Source: Hevea brasiliensis (taxonomy: Eukaryota; Streptophyta; Magnoliopsida; Malpighiales; Euphorbiaceae). Taken from it: a stretch of 64,000 bases of DNA. The position numbers were made by a program, and so were the translations under genes. The stretch spans positions 2,792,288-2,856,287 of the forward strand of contig NC_079510.1 in the NCBI RefSeq assembly GCF_030052815.1, given 5' to 3'. Shown here piece after piece: positions 24,641-37,435 of this stretch. Below the pieces are notes generated by a model. The model had not been told where the DNA came from. It did no database searches and saw nothing but the letters and a program-made list of their open reading frames with translations. Numbering within the stretch: the stretch's first letter is position 1; every line of letters starts with the position of its first letter.

Positions 24641-24646
24641 AATAAA
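24641..24646 (+). terminator. Candidate polyadenylation signal
   Basis: AATAAA about 200 bp after the stop codon of the NFD4-like gene, in an AT-rich context. Plausible but not unique. Confidence 0.45.
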
Positions 24647-24649
24647 TGA

Positions 24650-25831
24650 TTATATCTTAATTGTAGTCCATGATTCAATCCATTTCTTTAACATTGGCAA
24701 TTTAAAAGATTATGAAGATTTTAAATCCAATAATCAGCTTATTTTTTTTTGGTACAATTGGGTTGGTAATTGGGATTTAAACTTAATATTTCACATGAGA
24801 GACGACTCTAATATCATCACGTTAAAACTTATTAATCAACAATTAGTTTATTTCAATGAGAGTTTACTCTTTAATATAGCTAAGACTCTAATTGGTATTG
24901 TAATTAGAGGTTAAATGATATTATTTTAGATAAACTCAACTCAACTCGGCTAAGATTTTATCTCAAAAATTTAGAGTCGGTTATATATATTCTTTTTTTT
25001 CACTCTAAATGATTTTTGGTTACATCCTCGGAAATGGGATTATTTTAGATGTTATTAAAAAATAATTTAAAAGAAAAATATTGTTTAATTATTTTAAAGA
25101 TTTTATAATTAAAATACATCAAATTTAATTTAAATTCTCTAACATATATAGGAGTTATTTTTTTCTAATAACAGTACTAAACAAACCCTAATATTAAATC
25201 ATTGAGTTAAACTAAAAAAAAAAGTTATTTTCTTCTTTAATAGTGTGTATATATATACATATAAAACAAGCAGGTAATCTCATAATGTTGTTACATGGCA
25301 TCTTTTTTAAAAAATTTACCATATGTCACTCTCTATAGTCATATGTCACCCCTATAAATAAATGTATAACTACTTATTTATGTTAATTATTTAAATTTTT
25401 TCATTTTTTTAATTATCATTAACATTAGTATTATTATCTTTTTTATGATTTAAATTCATATTTTCTTTAAAATTTCATTTTTAAAAATTAAAACTTTTAT
25501 GATTAAATGCATTATTTAAAAAAAAATTTATATTATTTTTTTTATAAATTTATTTATATAAAAATATTATTTAACACATATTACCATTCATATAGAATAC
25601 GTATATAACTCTCTTTATGCTAATTATTTGATTTTTTTTTATTTTTTTAAGTAGCATTATTATTGATATTATTATTTTAATTTTTATTATTTAAATTATT
25701 ATTTTTTTAAACTTTAATTTTTAAAAAATTAATGCCTTTGTGATTAAATGCATTATTTAAAAATTTTTTATATTACTTTTTCTTTATAAATTTATTTTAT
25801 TGCTTTTTCTTTTTAAATTTATTTATGCAAA
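24650..25831. other. AT-rich intergenic DNA with a tandem repeat
   Basis: No gene is seen. 25364-25600 and 25605-25835 are two diverged copies of a unit of about 240 bp. Both begin gtataactNNtttatg-like and share attaaaactttta / gattaaatgcattatttaa blocks. A third copy resumes beyond the retrotransposon complex at 40098. Confidence 0.6.
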
Positions 25832-25836
25832 AATAT
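25832..25836. repeat. Target-site duplication of the three-LTR complex (left)
   Basis: AATAT directly before the TGTAAAACC start of LTR 1; repeated at 40075-40079 after LTR 3. Confidence 0.7.
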
Positions 25837-28534
25837 TGTAAAACCTCAAATTTTTAATTAGTTATTTTATGTGTAATTATAATACTTTATTTTATTATAT
25901 ATTATGAAAATTAAAATGAAATTTTTTGGATTTTTAAAATCGGGTTTGATTTTCTTGAGACAATAAATTTTATCGAATTTTAAAAATTAATTTAAAAATC
26001 ACATGAAAAATTTAAAAATATATTTGAACTCTACAAAATTTTCTGAATTTTTCGTAATTTTTTCAAAAATTTTAGGTCTCGTTTTAGGTCCTAGGGCAGA
26101 GTAAAAATCAAATTTTGAGTACCCTGAATCGAAAAGACCAAATCGGATTGATCGAATTGGATCAGTCTTCTTTTCCCTTCTCCCCTCCCTCCCGCGCATC
26201 TCACTTTCCCTCCCTCTCTCTTCTTTTTTCTCTCTCCTCCCACTGCTGGCCGGCCGTTCCCCTCCCTCCCCCACACGCTGACGCCTCCCTAGCCGCCCTC
26301 TAGATTGTTGGAAAAACATGCCCAAACTCCTCCCTTTGCACGCGTGCCTCTTCATCTTCCTAGCCTAATTTCGGTCAATCCGACCACCAATCGAACCGGG
26401 TTCAGTTCCAAACGTGTTCCACCGGGTTCAGTCCCAAACGTGTTCTACTCTTCGAGAGCTTTCCAAAGACACCTAGAGTATAAATTTTCATTAAGCGGTT
26501 TGTCCGAATCAAGCCCGGGAAATTTTAGCCTATTTTGACTTTTGGGCTAGATTTCCCCCAAACCGGGAACCCCACGGGAATTCTAAGACCACCAGCACCC
26601 TCCACTCAGCGAGAGCTTCGCAACGATATAAATTTCAAATTTTTCTGACACTGAAATTTTGGTGGTCCCATAAACATTGCAATATTTTTTCAAGCCTTTA
26701 ATGAGTTTATTTAATTAAATAAAAATTATATTCTAACTTCTAGTGTTGTAGGCTTTGAGTAGGTGTTCTCAATTTGCAAAAATTTCATTGGTGCCGGGGT
26801 CCACATTTTTGGGCCGGACAAGCGAACTGCCAGACTCACTTTAGAAGTGGGTAAATATTACAGTTTATCCCATCATTTTCTGATGCCCTAGACGCGTTTC
26901 AAGCATCAGAATTGGCGCAGGTAAACCCGAACTCCAAGTTGCTTTATTTACCTAATGTTGGATTTAGAATAAAATTCATAAAATATTCGTGGGTAGTTAG
27001 AAAATTATAACCTCTTTTACAATAGCTTAGTAGCATCATTAAGGACTGCGGGGCACATTTATAGAAATTTGAAGTTAGTTTAGCTGGTTTTTGCAAAATG
27101 TTATTTTTAAGCTTTATAACTGAATTATGTAATTACTTGAGATTTGTTTGATTTGGTAGGCCTAGAAGGGGCTGTGTGATGTTGCTGAGATGTGGGCTTG
27201 AGGCCTTTGGTTATAGAAGTGTTGTTTGAGCCATTTTGCAAGTTGGGTAGGTTCCAAGTACAGGAAAAACTCTGCTGGATTTCTAGTATAAATTAGGGTG
27301 TCTTTTGATTCTTTAAATCATGGTTTCATGTTAATGCTAATAAATTCATAATATAATTATTTAGGTGATCAGGGTCAGCATTCTTCCTCTGCCCAGCTGC
27401 CACAATAATGATTGGTTGATTTGTGAGTAGATATTGATTTTATTTATAATTTCAATATTATTATATATTCAAGGCATACTCATGCATTCACTTATAAATA
27501 TATGTATACAGTTAATTATTAGGCATACCTTGTATTGCATATTTATTTGATGATATTGTTGTGGATGCTTAAGGTGATTTGGAGCTGTGTGCATATGTTA
27601 GCGTGCGTGTGGTGTGTATATGGATATAGGTAGGACGGGTAGACACGGTTGGAGCTTAACTCGTTGGGAATCGATCCTTTTTGTGCATAAGTCAGGGTGA
27701 GGCACGGCTTGAGTTGAACTTGCTGGCTCCTGCATTTGGATTATTAAGTGAAAGTCTGACTCGAGTTGATCTCGCTGGTAGAGGTTGGAATTAAGAGAGC
27801 TGTATAGGAGATCAGCTTCTATATATATATATGATTGATGTGACATACGGGTGTGTGAGTGCTTCAGATTATCTTTTGTGCGAATATTATTTGATTTGTT
27901 TGAAAATATATGTGTATGTTGCATTTTATATTTAGGGATGCATTAGCCTTAGATAGTTATAAAAATTGTATTTAAAATCAATATCTTACTCTATGAGTTG
28001 AACGCTCATTCCTGTTCAACTATTTTTCCCAGGTGATAAGAGGGCTCTTTGAGATTACTTGCTTATTTCTCGCAGGTTTACTAGGAGAAATTTTATTGTG
28101 ATTTTATTTCCTTGTTTTCTAATCTAGAACTCCACATGTACTAGTAGTGTTCAAATTTTGATTTGGGACTATAATAATTTATTTATTTGAAGTTGTAAAC
28201 ATATTATATGGTTATGTTGGTATGTATGAAATGAGTATTTGCTTGGATTAGGGAGCTGAGCTCCCATTGGATTATATATATTTGTTTAAGGATTGTGAGG
28301 GTGAGCTAAGCTACCTAGATATTGATATATTGTGATTACAGGTTAGGTGAGCTAAAAACTCCCTGTTGGATAGTTTAATTTATGACTGGATTATATCCAT
28401 TTATTTTCTTGAAATTAGACTACACTTATGGGCCTTATAGTTGGGCTAGGAATAGTTAGGCTTACTACCAGCTTTGGGGGCCTTATGCTGACTTAAGTTT
28501 AGTGCTAGTCCAGCCCAGAATTCAGGTCATGACA
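25837..28534 (+). mobile_element. LTR 1 of a Ty3/gypsy complex (2698 bp)
   Basis: It starts TGTAAAACC and ends GGTCATGACA and is followed by a primer-binding site. It is homologous along its length to 32373-34580 and 37436-40074. A CT-rich, CpG-containing tract (about 26160-26285) and an AT run near 27820 recur in all three copies. The length and associated pol point to a Del/Tekay-type chromovirus (family knowledge). Confidence 0.88.
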
Positions 28535-28538
28535 AAGT

Positions 28539-28550
28539 TGGTATCAGAGC
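28539..28550 (+). other. Primer-binding site (initiator tRNA-Met)
   Basis: TGGTATCAGAGC four bases after LTR 1; fixes plus-strand orientation of the element. Confidence 0.9.
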
Positions 28551-28734
28551 TTAGGCTCCAAATTCATGGGAAAGTGTATATCTAGAATTTTACAAAGAGT
28601 CTTCTTAGGAGGTCACATGCGGAGTATAGAATTCATATTCGTCCTTTTTTTGTTATCCTTGCATCTAGTATCTGCCTTATATACTTGTGTGCATTCATGA
28701 ATATGTAGTTATGATTAGTATATTGCTTTGGTTT

Positions 28735-30070
28735 TGTGGGATAATACTGCTGAATTTCAAAAAAAATGTGTAAAGGTAGAAAAGCCATCATCGCCCCAGA
28801 ATCGAAAGTGCCGGATGAGATATCAACACAGGATGAGGCACCTGCCCCAAGAAGGCGTAGTAGGAGATCTAGGGCTGCTCGAGAGGAAGAGTAGCCACAA
28901 CAGTTGTATATGGCCTAGGGTCCTATGAATTCGATGGCAGCCACCTTAGCAGGTCTGCAGAGGACTATTGACATGATGGCTCAGTATATGATTCACCCTC
29001 CACAATAGCAGCCCCCAGTTCAGAGGGCTAAACCATATAAGTAGATAATTAATTTTAAGAAGCTGGTGCCTGGGATTTATGATACTACAGAGGATGCCTA
29101 TTGATTTTTGGACTCTTGCAAATAGGCAGAACTGGAGCTACAGCTGATAGATAGGAGATTAATAGAGTGTGTACAGCATGTGTTGGGACCTGTGCCAAGC
29201 CAATAGATGACTGATTATGTGCTCCTTCAGATTGAGAAACTATCACGAGCACAGTTTGTAGAACTATTTATAAACAGGTTTGTACCAGAGAGCTTTAGGG
29301 ATCAGAAGCAGTAAGCCTTTGAAGCTCTAAAACAAAATGGGAGATCAGTCGATGAATATGCTTTTGAGTTTTTAGAACTGAGTAGGTATGCCCCAGCCGC
29401 TGTGGCCACTAAAAGTATGAAAGTGAAGAGATTTTTGAAAGGGCTAGACAGAAGATATGCAAATTTAGCTATGTTGTCAGACCAGTCATTTAATGTGGTT
29501 GTAGATAGGGGCCGACAGAAAAATCAGTTATATGGGAGATGATGGAGGTAGAGCCAAGAAGAATAAAGCCAAAGGCGTCATCAGATATACCCTATATGAG
29601 TACCATGGGTAGTGGCAGCCAGAGTCACCACAGTGGTAAACCTAGAGAAAACAAAAAAGGTGGCTTCAAACATAGATCCAGAGAGTTCAGATCAGGATAT
29701 GGTTCTAGCAGTGGATAGAGTTTGGGCTACAATAGTTCCAGATCTGGTTCAAATTTTTCTTTTGCATCTTGTACACAGTGTGAGAGAGTATATTCAGGGC
29801 CTTGTTTGATGAGTTTGGGTCGATGTTTCAGATATGGCCAGCCAAGTCACTTTGCCTGGGAATGCCCCATATTCAGTGAGCATCAAATGGGGTCTCAAGG
29901 TTTTATTGCTAATGTACCCTGCCAGTTACACCCTCGTACTTTCAGCATGGCAGGCAGCCAGTTTAATGGCCAACAGGGCCTTGGTCAAGGAGGACGCAGC
30001 TTGGGAGGTAGATCGGGTGGTAGGAATTAATATCAGTTTAGTATCTCAAGGTAGAGACAGGCTTAGGTTT
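28735..30070 (+). pseudogene. Ty3/gypsy gag relic
   Basis: Degraded capsid and zinc-knuckle region. Recognisable blocks include FLKGLDRRYANLAML, ESFRDQKQ...AFEALKQ and SVDEYAFEFLELSRYAP. The knuckle reads CFRYGQPSHFAWEC, with Tyr in place of the second Cys. Many in-frame stops are TAG/TAA/TGA replacing likely Gln or Trp codons (for example after EE at about 28892 and after PPQ at about 29007). No product can be made. Confidence 0.8.
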
Positions 30071-30108
30071 TCACCTTGACACACTAGGATGCTCAAGCTT
30101 CGAGCACT

Positions 30109-31420
30109 GTGGTAGTAGGTATTCTCCCAGTTTGTTCTCTTGAGGCTTTTGTTTTAATAGATCTGGGTGTTACATTCTCATTTATTTCCCCTGTGTTTGC
30201 TCTGAGGTTGGGTAGAAATCCTACTGCTTTAGAGTGTCCTTTGTCCACAGCTACCCCTCGTAGTGACAATATAGATGTGTATATGGTTTTTCTAGGTTGT
30301 CCAATGATAGTTGATGAAAAGATCCTATCGGCAGATTTGGTTCCTTTACCGGTGATGGATTTTGATGTGATCTTGAGTATGGATTGGCTGTCAACTCATT
30401 ATGCCACCCTAGATTGTAGAAATAAAAAGGTGTACTTTCATATTCTGATAGTAGAAGAATTTAGTTTTGATGGTGACAGAAGTGTGGCTCTGTACAACCT
30501 AGTGTCAACCATTAGTGCCAGAAAGATATTGAGGCATGGATGTCAGGGGTATTTGACACTTGTGAGGTACACATCTGTTGAAGGTACTGATGTGGGGAAT
30601 GTACCTGTTGTCAAGAAATTTGTGGATGTATTTCTTGAGGAGCTTCCAAGATTGCTGACGAATAGGGAGATAAAGTTCTGTATAGATATTGTGCCGGGTA
30701 CGAATCCCATATCTGTGCCACCCTACAGAATGGCACAAACAGAGCTAAAGAAACTGAAGGAGCAACTACAAGAGCTTCTCGATAAGGGATTCATTCGGCC
30801 AAGTACCTCACCTTGGGGTGCTCCTGTTTTATTTGTGAGAAAGTAGGATGGATCCTTAAGGCTGTGTATTGATTACAGATAGCTGAATAAATTGACAGTT
30901 AAGAATAAATATCTGCTCCCTTGAATTGATGATTTGTTTGATTAGCTGCAAGGGGCCGAATACTTTTCAAAAATAAACCTATGGTCAGGCTATCACTAGC
31001 TAAGGATTAGAAGTGAGGATGTGCCAAAAACAACATTTAGGATGAGATATAGCCATTATGAGTTCCTAGTAATGTCTTTTGGACTCACTAATATACCAGC
31101 GGCCTTCATAGATTTAATGAATAGGGTGTTTAAGCCATTCCTGAATTGCTTTATCATTGTGTTCATAGATGACATTTTGGTGTATTCTCAGATCAAGGAG
31201 GAACATGTTTAACACCTAAGGATGGTGTTGCAGACTTTAAGGAAGTATCAGCTGTATGCCAAATTTTTAAAGTGTGAGTTCTAGCTAGAGAGTATCCCAC
31301 TCTTGGGACATGTGGTCTCTAGTGAAGGTATTCAGGTGGATCCCAAGAAAATTGAAGCAGTAATTGATTGGATTAGGCCTACCACAGTCAGTGAGGTATG
31401 GAGTTTTCTAAGTACATCCG
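30109..31420 (+). pseudogene. Ty3/gypsy protease and reverse transcriptase relic
   Basis: The protease motif is LIDLGVTFSFIS, where DSGA is usual. RT blocks follow in one frame: [38 protein letters not shown], and [10 protein letters not shown]. Stops at 30844, 30880, 30922, 30943 and 30997 interrupt a single frame without shifts; at least four fit C-to-T changes of CAG or CGA codons. The first catalytic Asp of RT (KxDLW block) is Asn. The sequence jumps near 31420 from RT to late integrase, so RNase H and most of the integrase core are deleted. Confidence 0.88.
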
Positions 31421-32360
31421 TGAGATAGATTACATGGAGTTCCTATTTTCATAATATCTTACAGAAAGCCGTAGTTCACTTCTAAGTTTTGGAGGAAACT
31501 GCAGGAGGCACTTAACACATAGTTGAACTTTAGTACAACCTTTTACTCTCAGACAGACGGGCAGTCTGAAAGAATCATTCAGACATTGAAAGACATGCTT
31601 CGCATATGTGTCATGGATTTTGGAGGTTAATGGGATGATCAGTTGCCATTAGTGGAGTTTGCCTACAATAACAGCTATCATTCCAGTATTGAATGGCACC
31701 TTATGAGACACTATATGGTAGGAAGTGTAGGTTCTCTCTATATTGGACAGAAGTTGGAGAGGCGAGAGTACATGACTTGGATTTGGTGCAGCATACGTCA
31801 GAGATGGTTCCTTTGATCAGAGAATGTTTAAAAACAGCCTTTAGTAGGCAGAAAAGATATGCAGATCCTAGGCGGAAGGATATAGAGTTTGTGGTGAGTG
31901 ACTATGTGTTCTTGAAGGTTTCTCCTTTGAAAGAAGTTATAAGATTTGGAAAGAAAGACAAGTTGGCATCCCGTTACATAGGACCTTTCGAGATCACAGA
32001 CAGAGTGAGAGCAATAGCCTACCGGTTGGAGTTACCACCAAGCCTTTCTCATGTCCAGTATTCTACATCTCCATGCTTAGGAAGTATGTTCCTGACTCTT
32101 CTTATGTGCTGCAACCAGATACAGTAAAGCCAAATGAGGACTTGACCTTCGAGGAGCAGCCTGTATCTATAGTGGACTATCAGATAAGACAGCTTTGGTC
32201 AAAGCAGATCCCTATGGTTAAAGTTCTGTGAAGGAGCTAATCAGTAGAGAAATGCACTGGAAATCAGAGTGGGATATGCGCAGCAAGTACCCGTGTTTGT
32301 TTATTATGTAGTTCTGTATCTTACTTGCCTTGTGTAAAATTTAAGGATGAATTTTCTGTA
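31421..32360 (+). pseudogene. Integrase C-terminal and chromodomain-region relic
   Basis: After the deletion the frame resumes with YSQTDGQSERIIQTLKDMLR, the end of the integrase core, then [19 protein letters not shown] (stop included) and MAPYETLYGRKCR in a shifted frame. PRRKDIEF, FGKKDKLASRYIGPFEI and YRLELPPSLSH follow. This is the GPF/GPY segment plus the start of the chromodomain region of Del/Tekay-type elements. A purine-rich tract (agtggaaaagaa, 32361-32372) just before LTR 2 is the likely polypurine tract. Confidence 0.82.
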
Positions 32361-32372
32361 AGTGGAAAAGAA

Positions 32373-34580
32373 TATAACACCCTAAATTTTTAAATAATTA
32401 TTTTATGTGTAAATTATAATATTTTATTTTATTATATATTATGAAAATTAAATTGAAATTTTCTGAATTTTTAAAATCGGGTTTGATTTTCTTGAGATAA
32501 TAAATTTTATTAAATTTTAAAAATTAATTTAAATACAACATGGTAAATTTACAAATATATTTGGACTTTCAAAAATTTTTTTGAATTTTTTGTAATTGTT
32601 TTTTGGAATTTGAGGCCTCATTTTAGATCTTAAGATAGAGTAAAAATTAAATTTCAAATACCTTAAATCGAATTGGCCGAATTAAACCGAACTGAGTCGC
32701 ATTGATCTTCTTTTGCCCTTTTCCCCTCCCTCCCACACGTTTCACTTTCCCTCCCTCTCTCTTTTTTTTTTCTCTCTCCTCTCCCCTTCCCACTGCCTAC
32801 CCGCATTTTCCGTACCTTCCCCACACGCTGACGCCTCCCCAGCCACCCTCCTCATCGCTGACCGCCCTCTAGATCGCCAGAAAAACTCACCCAAACTCCT
32901 CCATTTGCGTGGGCCTTATTTCGATTGATTTGGCCACCAATCGGACATAAACATGTTCTACTCTTCGATAGCTTTCCAAAGACACCTAGAATATAAATTT
33001 TCGTCAAGCGGCTTGTCCGAATCAAGTTCAAAAAGTTTTAGCCCATTTCAATTTTTGGCCTAGATTTCTCCCAAACCGGGAATCCCACGGGAATTCTGAG
33101 ACTACCAGTACGCTTCTCTCGGCAAGAGCTTCACAATGATATAAATTTTAAATTTTTTCGACACTGAAATTTTGGCAGGTCCCACGAACTTTATAGTATT
33201 TTTTTTGGCTTTTAATGAGTTATTTAATTTAATAAAAATTATAATCTAACTCCTGATATTGTGGGCTTCGCGTAGGTATTCTTAATTCATAGAAATTCCA
33301 CGGGTACCTGGGTCTGCATTTTTGGGCCGGACAGGCGAGCTGTCGAACCCACTTCGGAAATGGGTTAATATTATAGTCCATCCTACCATTTTCAGATACC
33401 CTGGACACGTTCCAAGCATCAGAATTGGCGAAGGTAAACTTGAACTCCAAGTTGCTTTATTTACTTAATGTCAAGTTTAGGATAAAAATTCATAAAATAT
33501 TCGAGGATAGCTAGAAAATTATAATTCCTTTTACAATAGCTTAATAGTATCGTTTAGGACTGAGGGCACGTTTAGAGAAATTTTGAAGTTAGTTTAGCTA
33601 GTTTTTGCAAAATGTTATTTTTAAGCTTTATAACTGAATTGTGTAGTTACTTGAGATTTGTCTGGTTTGATGGGCCCAGAAGGGGCTGTGTGATGTTGTT
33701 GAGATATAGGCTTGAGGCCTTTAGTTATAGAAGTGTTGTTTGAGCTACTTTGCAGATTGGGTAGGCCCTAGATACAGAAAAAACTCTGCCGAATTTTTCG
33801 CATAAATTAGGGTGTCTTTTAACTCTTTAAATCCTGGTTTCATGTTAATGCTAATAAATTCATAATATAATTGTTTATGTGATTAGGATTAGTTTTTTTC
33901 CTCCGTCCAGCCACCACAATAATTACTAATTGATCTGTGAGTAGATATTGATTTTATTTATAATTTTAATATTATTATATATTCAAGGCATACCCATGCA
34001 TTCACTTATAAATATATGTATATATTTAATTATTAGGCATGCCTTGTGTTGCATATTTATTTGATGATATTGTTGTGGATGTCACCTGAAGCTGATTTGG
34101 AGCTGTGCGTGTGTGTTGGCGTGCGTGTGGTGTGTATATGGATATGGGTAGGATGGGTAGACACGGTTGGAGCTTGACTTGCTGAGACCTGATCCTTTTG
34201 TGGATAAGTAGGGGTGAGGCATGGCTTGAGTTGATCTCGCTAACCCCTGCATTTGGATTATTAAATGAAATTCTGGCTCGAGTTGATCTCACTGGCAAAA
34301 GTTGGAATTAAGAGAGCTGTATAGAGGATCAGCTCCTATATATATATATATATATATAATTGATGTGACACATGGGTGTGTGAGTGCTCTAGATTATCTT
34401 TTATGAGAATATTGTTTGATTTGTTTGAAAATATATGTGTATGTTGTATTTCATATTTAGAGATGCATTAGCCTTAAATAGTTATAGAAATTATATTTAA
34501 AATCAATAACTTACTCTATTAGTCGAATGCTCACTCCTATTCAACTATTTTTTCCAGGTGACAGGAGGGCTCTTTGAGAT
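32373..34580 (+). mobile_element. LTR 2 (truncated at its 3' side)
   Basis: It starts TATAACACCC (the TG end mutated to TA) right after the polypurine tract. It is collinear with LTR 1 and LTR 3 but stops at gagggctctttgagat. The last roughly 480 bp of the LTR, the primer site, gag and most of pol are missing, and integrase sequence follows immediately. Confidence 0.85.
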
Positions 34581-34686
34581 CAGTGGGATGATCAGCTGCC
34601 ATTAGTGGAGTTTGCCTACAATAATAACTATCATTCCAGTATTAGAATGGCACATTATGAAGCACTATATGGCAGGAAGTGTAGGT
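34581..34686 (+). pseudogene. Integrase fragment joined to LTR 2
   Basis: cagtgggatgatcagctgcc and the following bases match 31632-31735 of the first internal region closely. It is the left half of an integrase segment split by the 34687-36797 insertion. It ends in TAGGT, the duplicated target of that insertion. Confidence 0.85.
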
Positions 34687-36797
34687 TGTTTGTAGTATGC
34701 CCTAGAGCATATCATTTAGTATGTATCTTGTACATGTTTTATTAATAAAAGGCATTTTCACTCTTCTGTTTACATAATATATTTATGTGTAATAGAAAAG
34801 GTCCATTGATATTTTGTTAGAAATTCTACTCTTAAGTTGTTAAGAATATGAGTGACAGTATTTCTAGCACAAAGTATTATAAATTGGTTCACAATCGAGG
34901 ATACTTCATACAGGACATGACTTATCCAGAAAGATTGTATTTATGTTTGTTCCCAATGTATTTATATGAGATATAAATAAGATGGAATGGTGAGTCTCAT
35001 GCCATATAACAAACATGATAGGCACTTATGCATGATAAGTAGGCCGAACCAGTGACATTTATGACAAGCACATGGAGTTTACTCTTGTCAATGCATTGTC
35101 ATAAATCATATTAGTGCATATAATCTTTAGACCTGAGATAGCACAGTTATCTTGTATATAGGTGGTTTGAGTTTGATACTGCTTTCATACTTGTACTGTG
35201 TATGGGTATATAGGCATGTGTTGGCTTCTACTAGTTATATATGGAGGTAGGTGTTGATCAAGATGGAATCTGTTACCCTAAGTAAATAGGGATAAAATCC
35301 TATGTTCATTTAATTGTTCTTAATGTTTCAAGTTCCTAGCCAGGACAGATAGATTTAATCAGAAAAGAGTTTCTGATGAGAAAATCTTTTTAATCAAGAA
35401 CTGGAATTAAAAGAGAACATAATATTCATAGCAAATGGAGTTTGACATAAACCATGACTCCAGCTCGAATTGAGATTTTGTAACAGAGAGATTCTAGTGC
35501 ATGGTAACATATGATTATATGTTCATTTAAGGAAAACCTTATTACTGATTGGGTGGCCATGGCATGCTATACTAGATGTTAACCATGGTCTATGAGGTGC
35601 ATAAAATGATTTAGAGAAATCATTTATGGTAAGAAAGAGTTTTGATGATATTAAGAGTTGATATCATGTCTCATTGTCAATTAGTGATGAGCCTAGTAAG
35701 TCACATACATACACAAGTAATCACCAAATTAAATATGATTTAATTAATTAATTAGAGAGTTTAATTGATTAATTAAATAGGTTTGGTTTGCAATTAGATT
35801 GCAAAGTCCCTAGCATGGCTTGAAACCAAATCTAGGTTAATGGATGTATAGTATAAGTTAAATTTATATTTAAAGTGTTTAAATATGAATTTAATTATGA
35901 GAAATTAATTAATAGAGATTAATTAATTAATTTATATTTGATATAAATTGATTAGAAGAAGAGAAATAATTATTTTGGGTTGAGAACTCAAAATTAAGAC
36001 ACAGGGGTATTTTGGTCATTTCACAGGGTGACATGTGGCACCATGAGATAGTGACACATGGCATTACACATAAGCTTGCCATTTGTCTTTTAATCATGTA
36101 AGATGATCAAAGTCAAGATTAAATCTAGGTTTGACACTTGGCACAATGTGATTGGGTCAATTAAACTTAGAGCCAATCAAAAGGAGACATGTGGCAAGGG
36201 TTTTAAGTGGTGACCTAGCTATATAATATATTGTTATGAAAGAGTAAAATAATAAGGCTGCTGTTCTTCTTTGGTGCCGCCACCCAAATGAGCCTCTCCC
36301 TCTCTTCTTCTTCATCTCTCATCAATTCAAAGAGAATTGCCAACATTCTCTTGAATTAAAATTGCTAGAAATCGTTTCTAGTGTCCTGTATACATCTGTA
36401 ATCTCTCAAAAGGCAAAACCTGAATTTCTAATTGATTGGAAAGGCTTGAGAAGCTGTTCAAGGGGCTACCATTGGTGATCTTGGTGTGGACAAGCTAAAG
36501 GGACAACATCTAATGTCCTAGGCGCATCCCAAAGGTGCCAAACACATTGCAGTGCATCAAAAAAGGTTAGTACACTTATTCTTGATCTAATCTAGGGTTC
36601 TAATAAATTAATCTATTAATTCTAAAATCTTAAATGGCAAATGTAGATCCAAAATCATATTAAAAGCGTTTTAATATGTTGTTTATCATTGAAATCAAAT
36701 AGATAAAAATGAATCTTGCATGATGCATGTAACCCTAGAAGAAAAATTTTTGAATTCAATGATTTAAACTTATGTTTTTCATGCTTCCGCTCCTTCA
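34687..36797 (+). mobile_element. Solo-LTR-like insertion (2111 bp)
   Basis: It starts TGTTTGTAGTATGCCC, ends GCTTCCGCTCCTTCA, and is flanked by the direct repeat TAGGT (34682-34686 and 36798-36802). It splits an integrase fragment exactly at that repeat. TG...CA ends and a 5-bp duplication mark an LTR. No pol is present and no inner LTR pair was seen, so a solo LTR is the simplest reading. A TATA-like ctatataatat (about 36216) with a CT-rich transcribed-looking segment after it lies near the 3' end. AATAAA occurs near the start (34744). Similarity of its ends to plant Ty1/copia LTRs is a recollection, not proof. Confidence 0.75.
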
Positions 36798-37430
36798 TAG
36801 GTCCCCTTTGTATTGGATAGGAGCTAGAGAGGCAAAAGGACATGACTTGGATTTGGTGCAGCATATGTCAGAGATGGTTTCTTTGATCAGGCAACGTTTA
36901 AAGATAGCCTTTAGTAGGCAGAATAGCTATGCAGATCCTAGACGGAAGGATATAGAGTTTGCGGTGGGTGACTATGTACTCTTGAAGATTTCTCCCATAA
37001 AAGAAGTTATGAAATTTGGAAAGAAATGAAAGTTGGCATCCCGTTATATAGGACCTTTCGAGATCATAGACAGAGTGGGAGTAGTAGCCTACCGGTTGGA
37101 GTTACCACCAAGCATTTCTCATGTCCACCTAGCATGCTTAGGAAGTACGTTCCTGACCCTTCTCATGCGCTGCAACCAGATACAATGGAGCTAAATGAGG
37201 ACTTGACCTTCGAGGAGTAACCTGTAGCCATAGTGGACTATCAAATGAAATAGGTTCGGTCAAAGCAGATTCCTATGGTTAAAGTTTTATGAAAGAGCCA
37301 ATCAGTAAAGGAATGCACTTGGAAATCAGAGTAGGATATGCACAACAAGTACCCATATTTGTTTAATATGTAGTTCCGTATCTTACTTTTTCTTGTATAA
37401 AATTTGAGGGCAAATTTTCTATAAGACGAA
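36798..37430 (+). pseudogene. Integrase C-terminal fragment (right half)
   Basis: Continues the split integrase: PLYWIGAREAKGHDLDLVQH, PRRKDIEFAVGDYVLLK, then a stop at 37027-37029 and SRYIGPFEIIDRVGVVAYRL. It is homologous to 31740-32360. It ends with a purine stretch before LTR 3. Confidence 0.85.
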
Positions 37431-37435
37431 AAGAA

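Noticed and set aside
26115..26303. Pro/Ser/Leu-rich open frames in the CT-rich tracts of the LTRs (also 32713-32928 and 37707-37967)
   Set aside because: They arise from pyrimidine-rich DNA inside LTRs, differ between the three copies, and have no domain.
28539..28550. TGGTATCAGAGC as part of a tRNA gene
   Set aside because: Only the 12-base complement to tRNA-Met is present, in the position of a retrotransposon primer site; no cloverleaf is seen. The same applies at 5568-5579.
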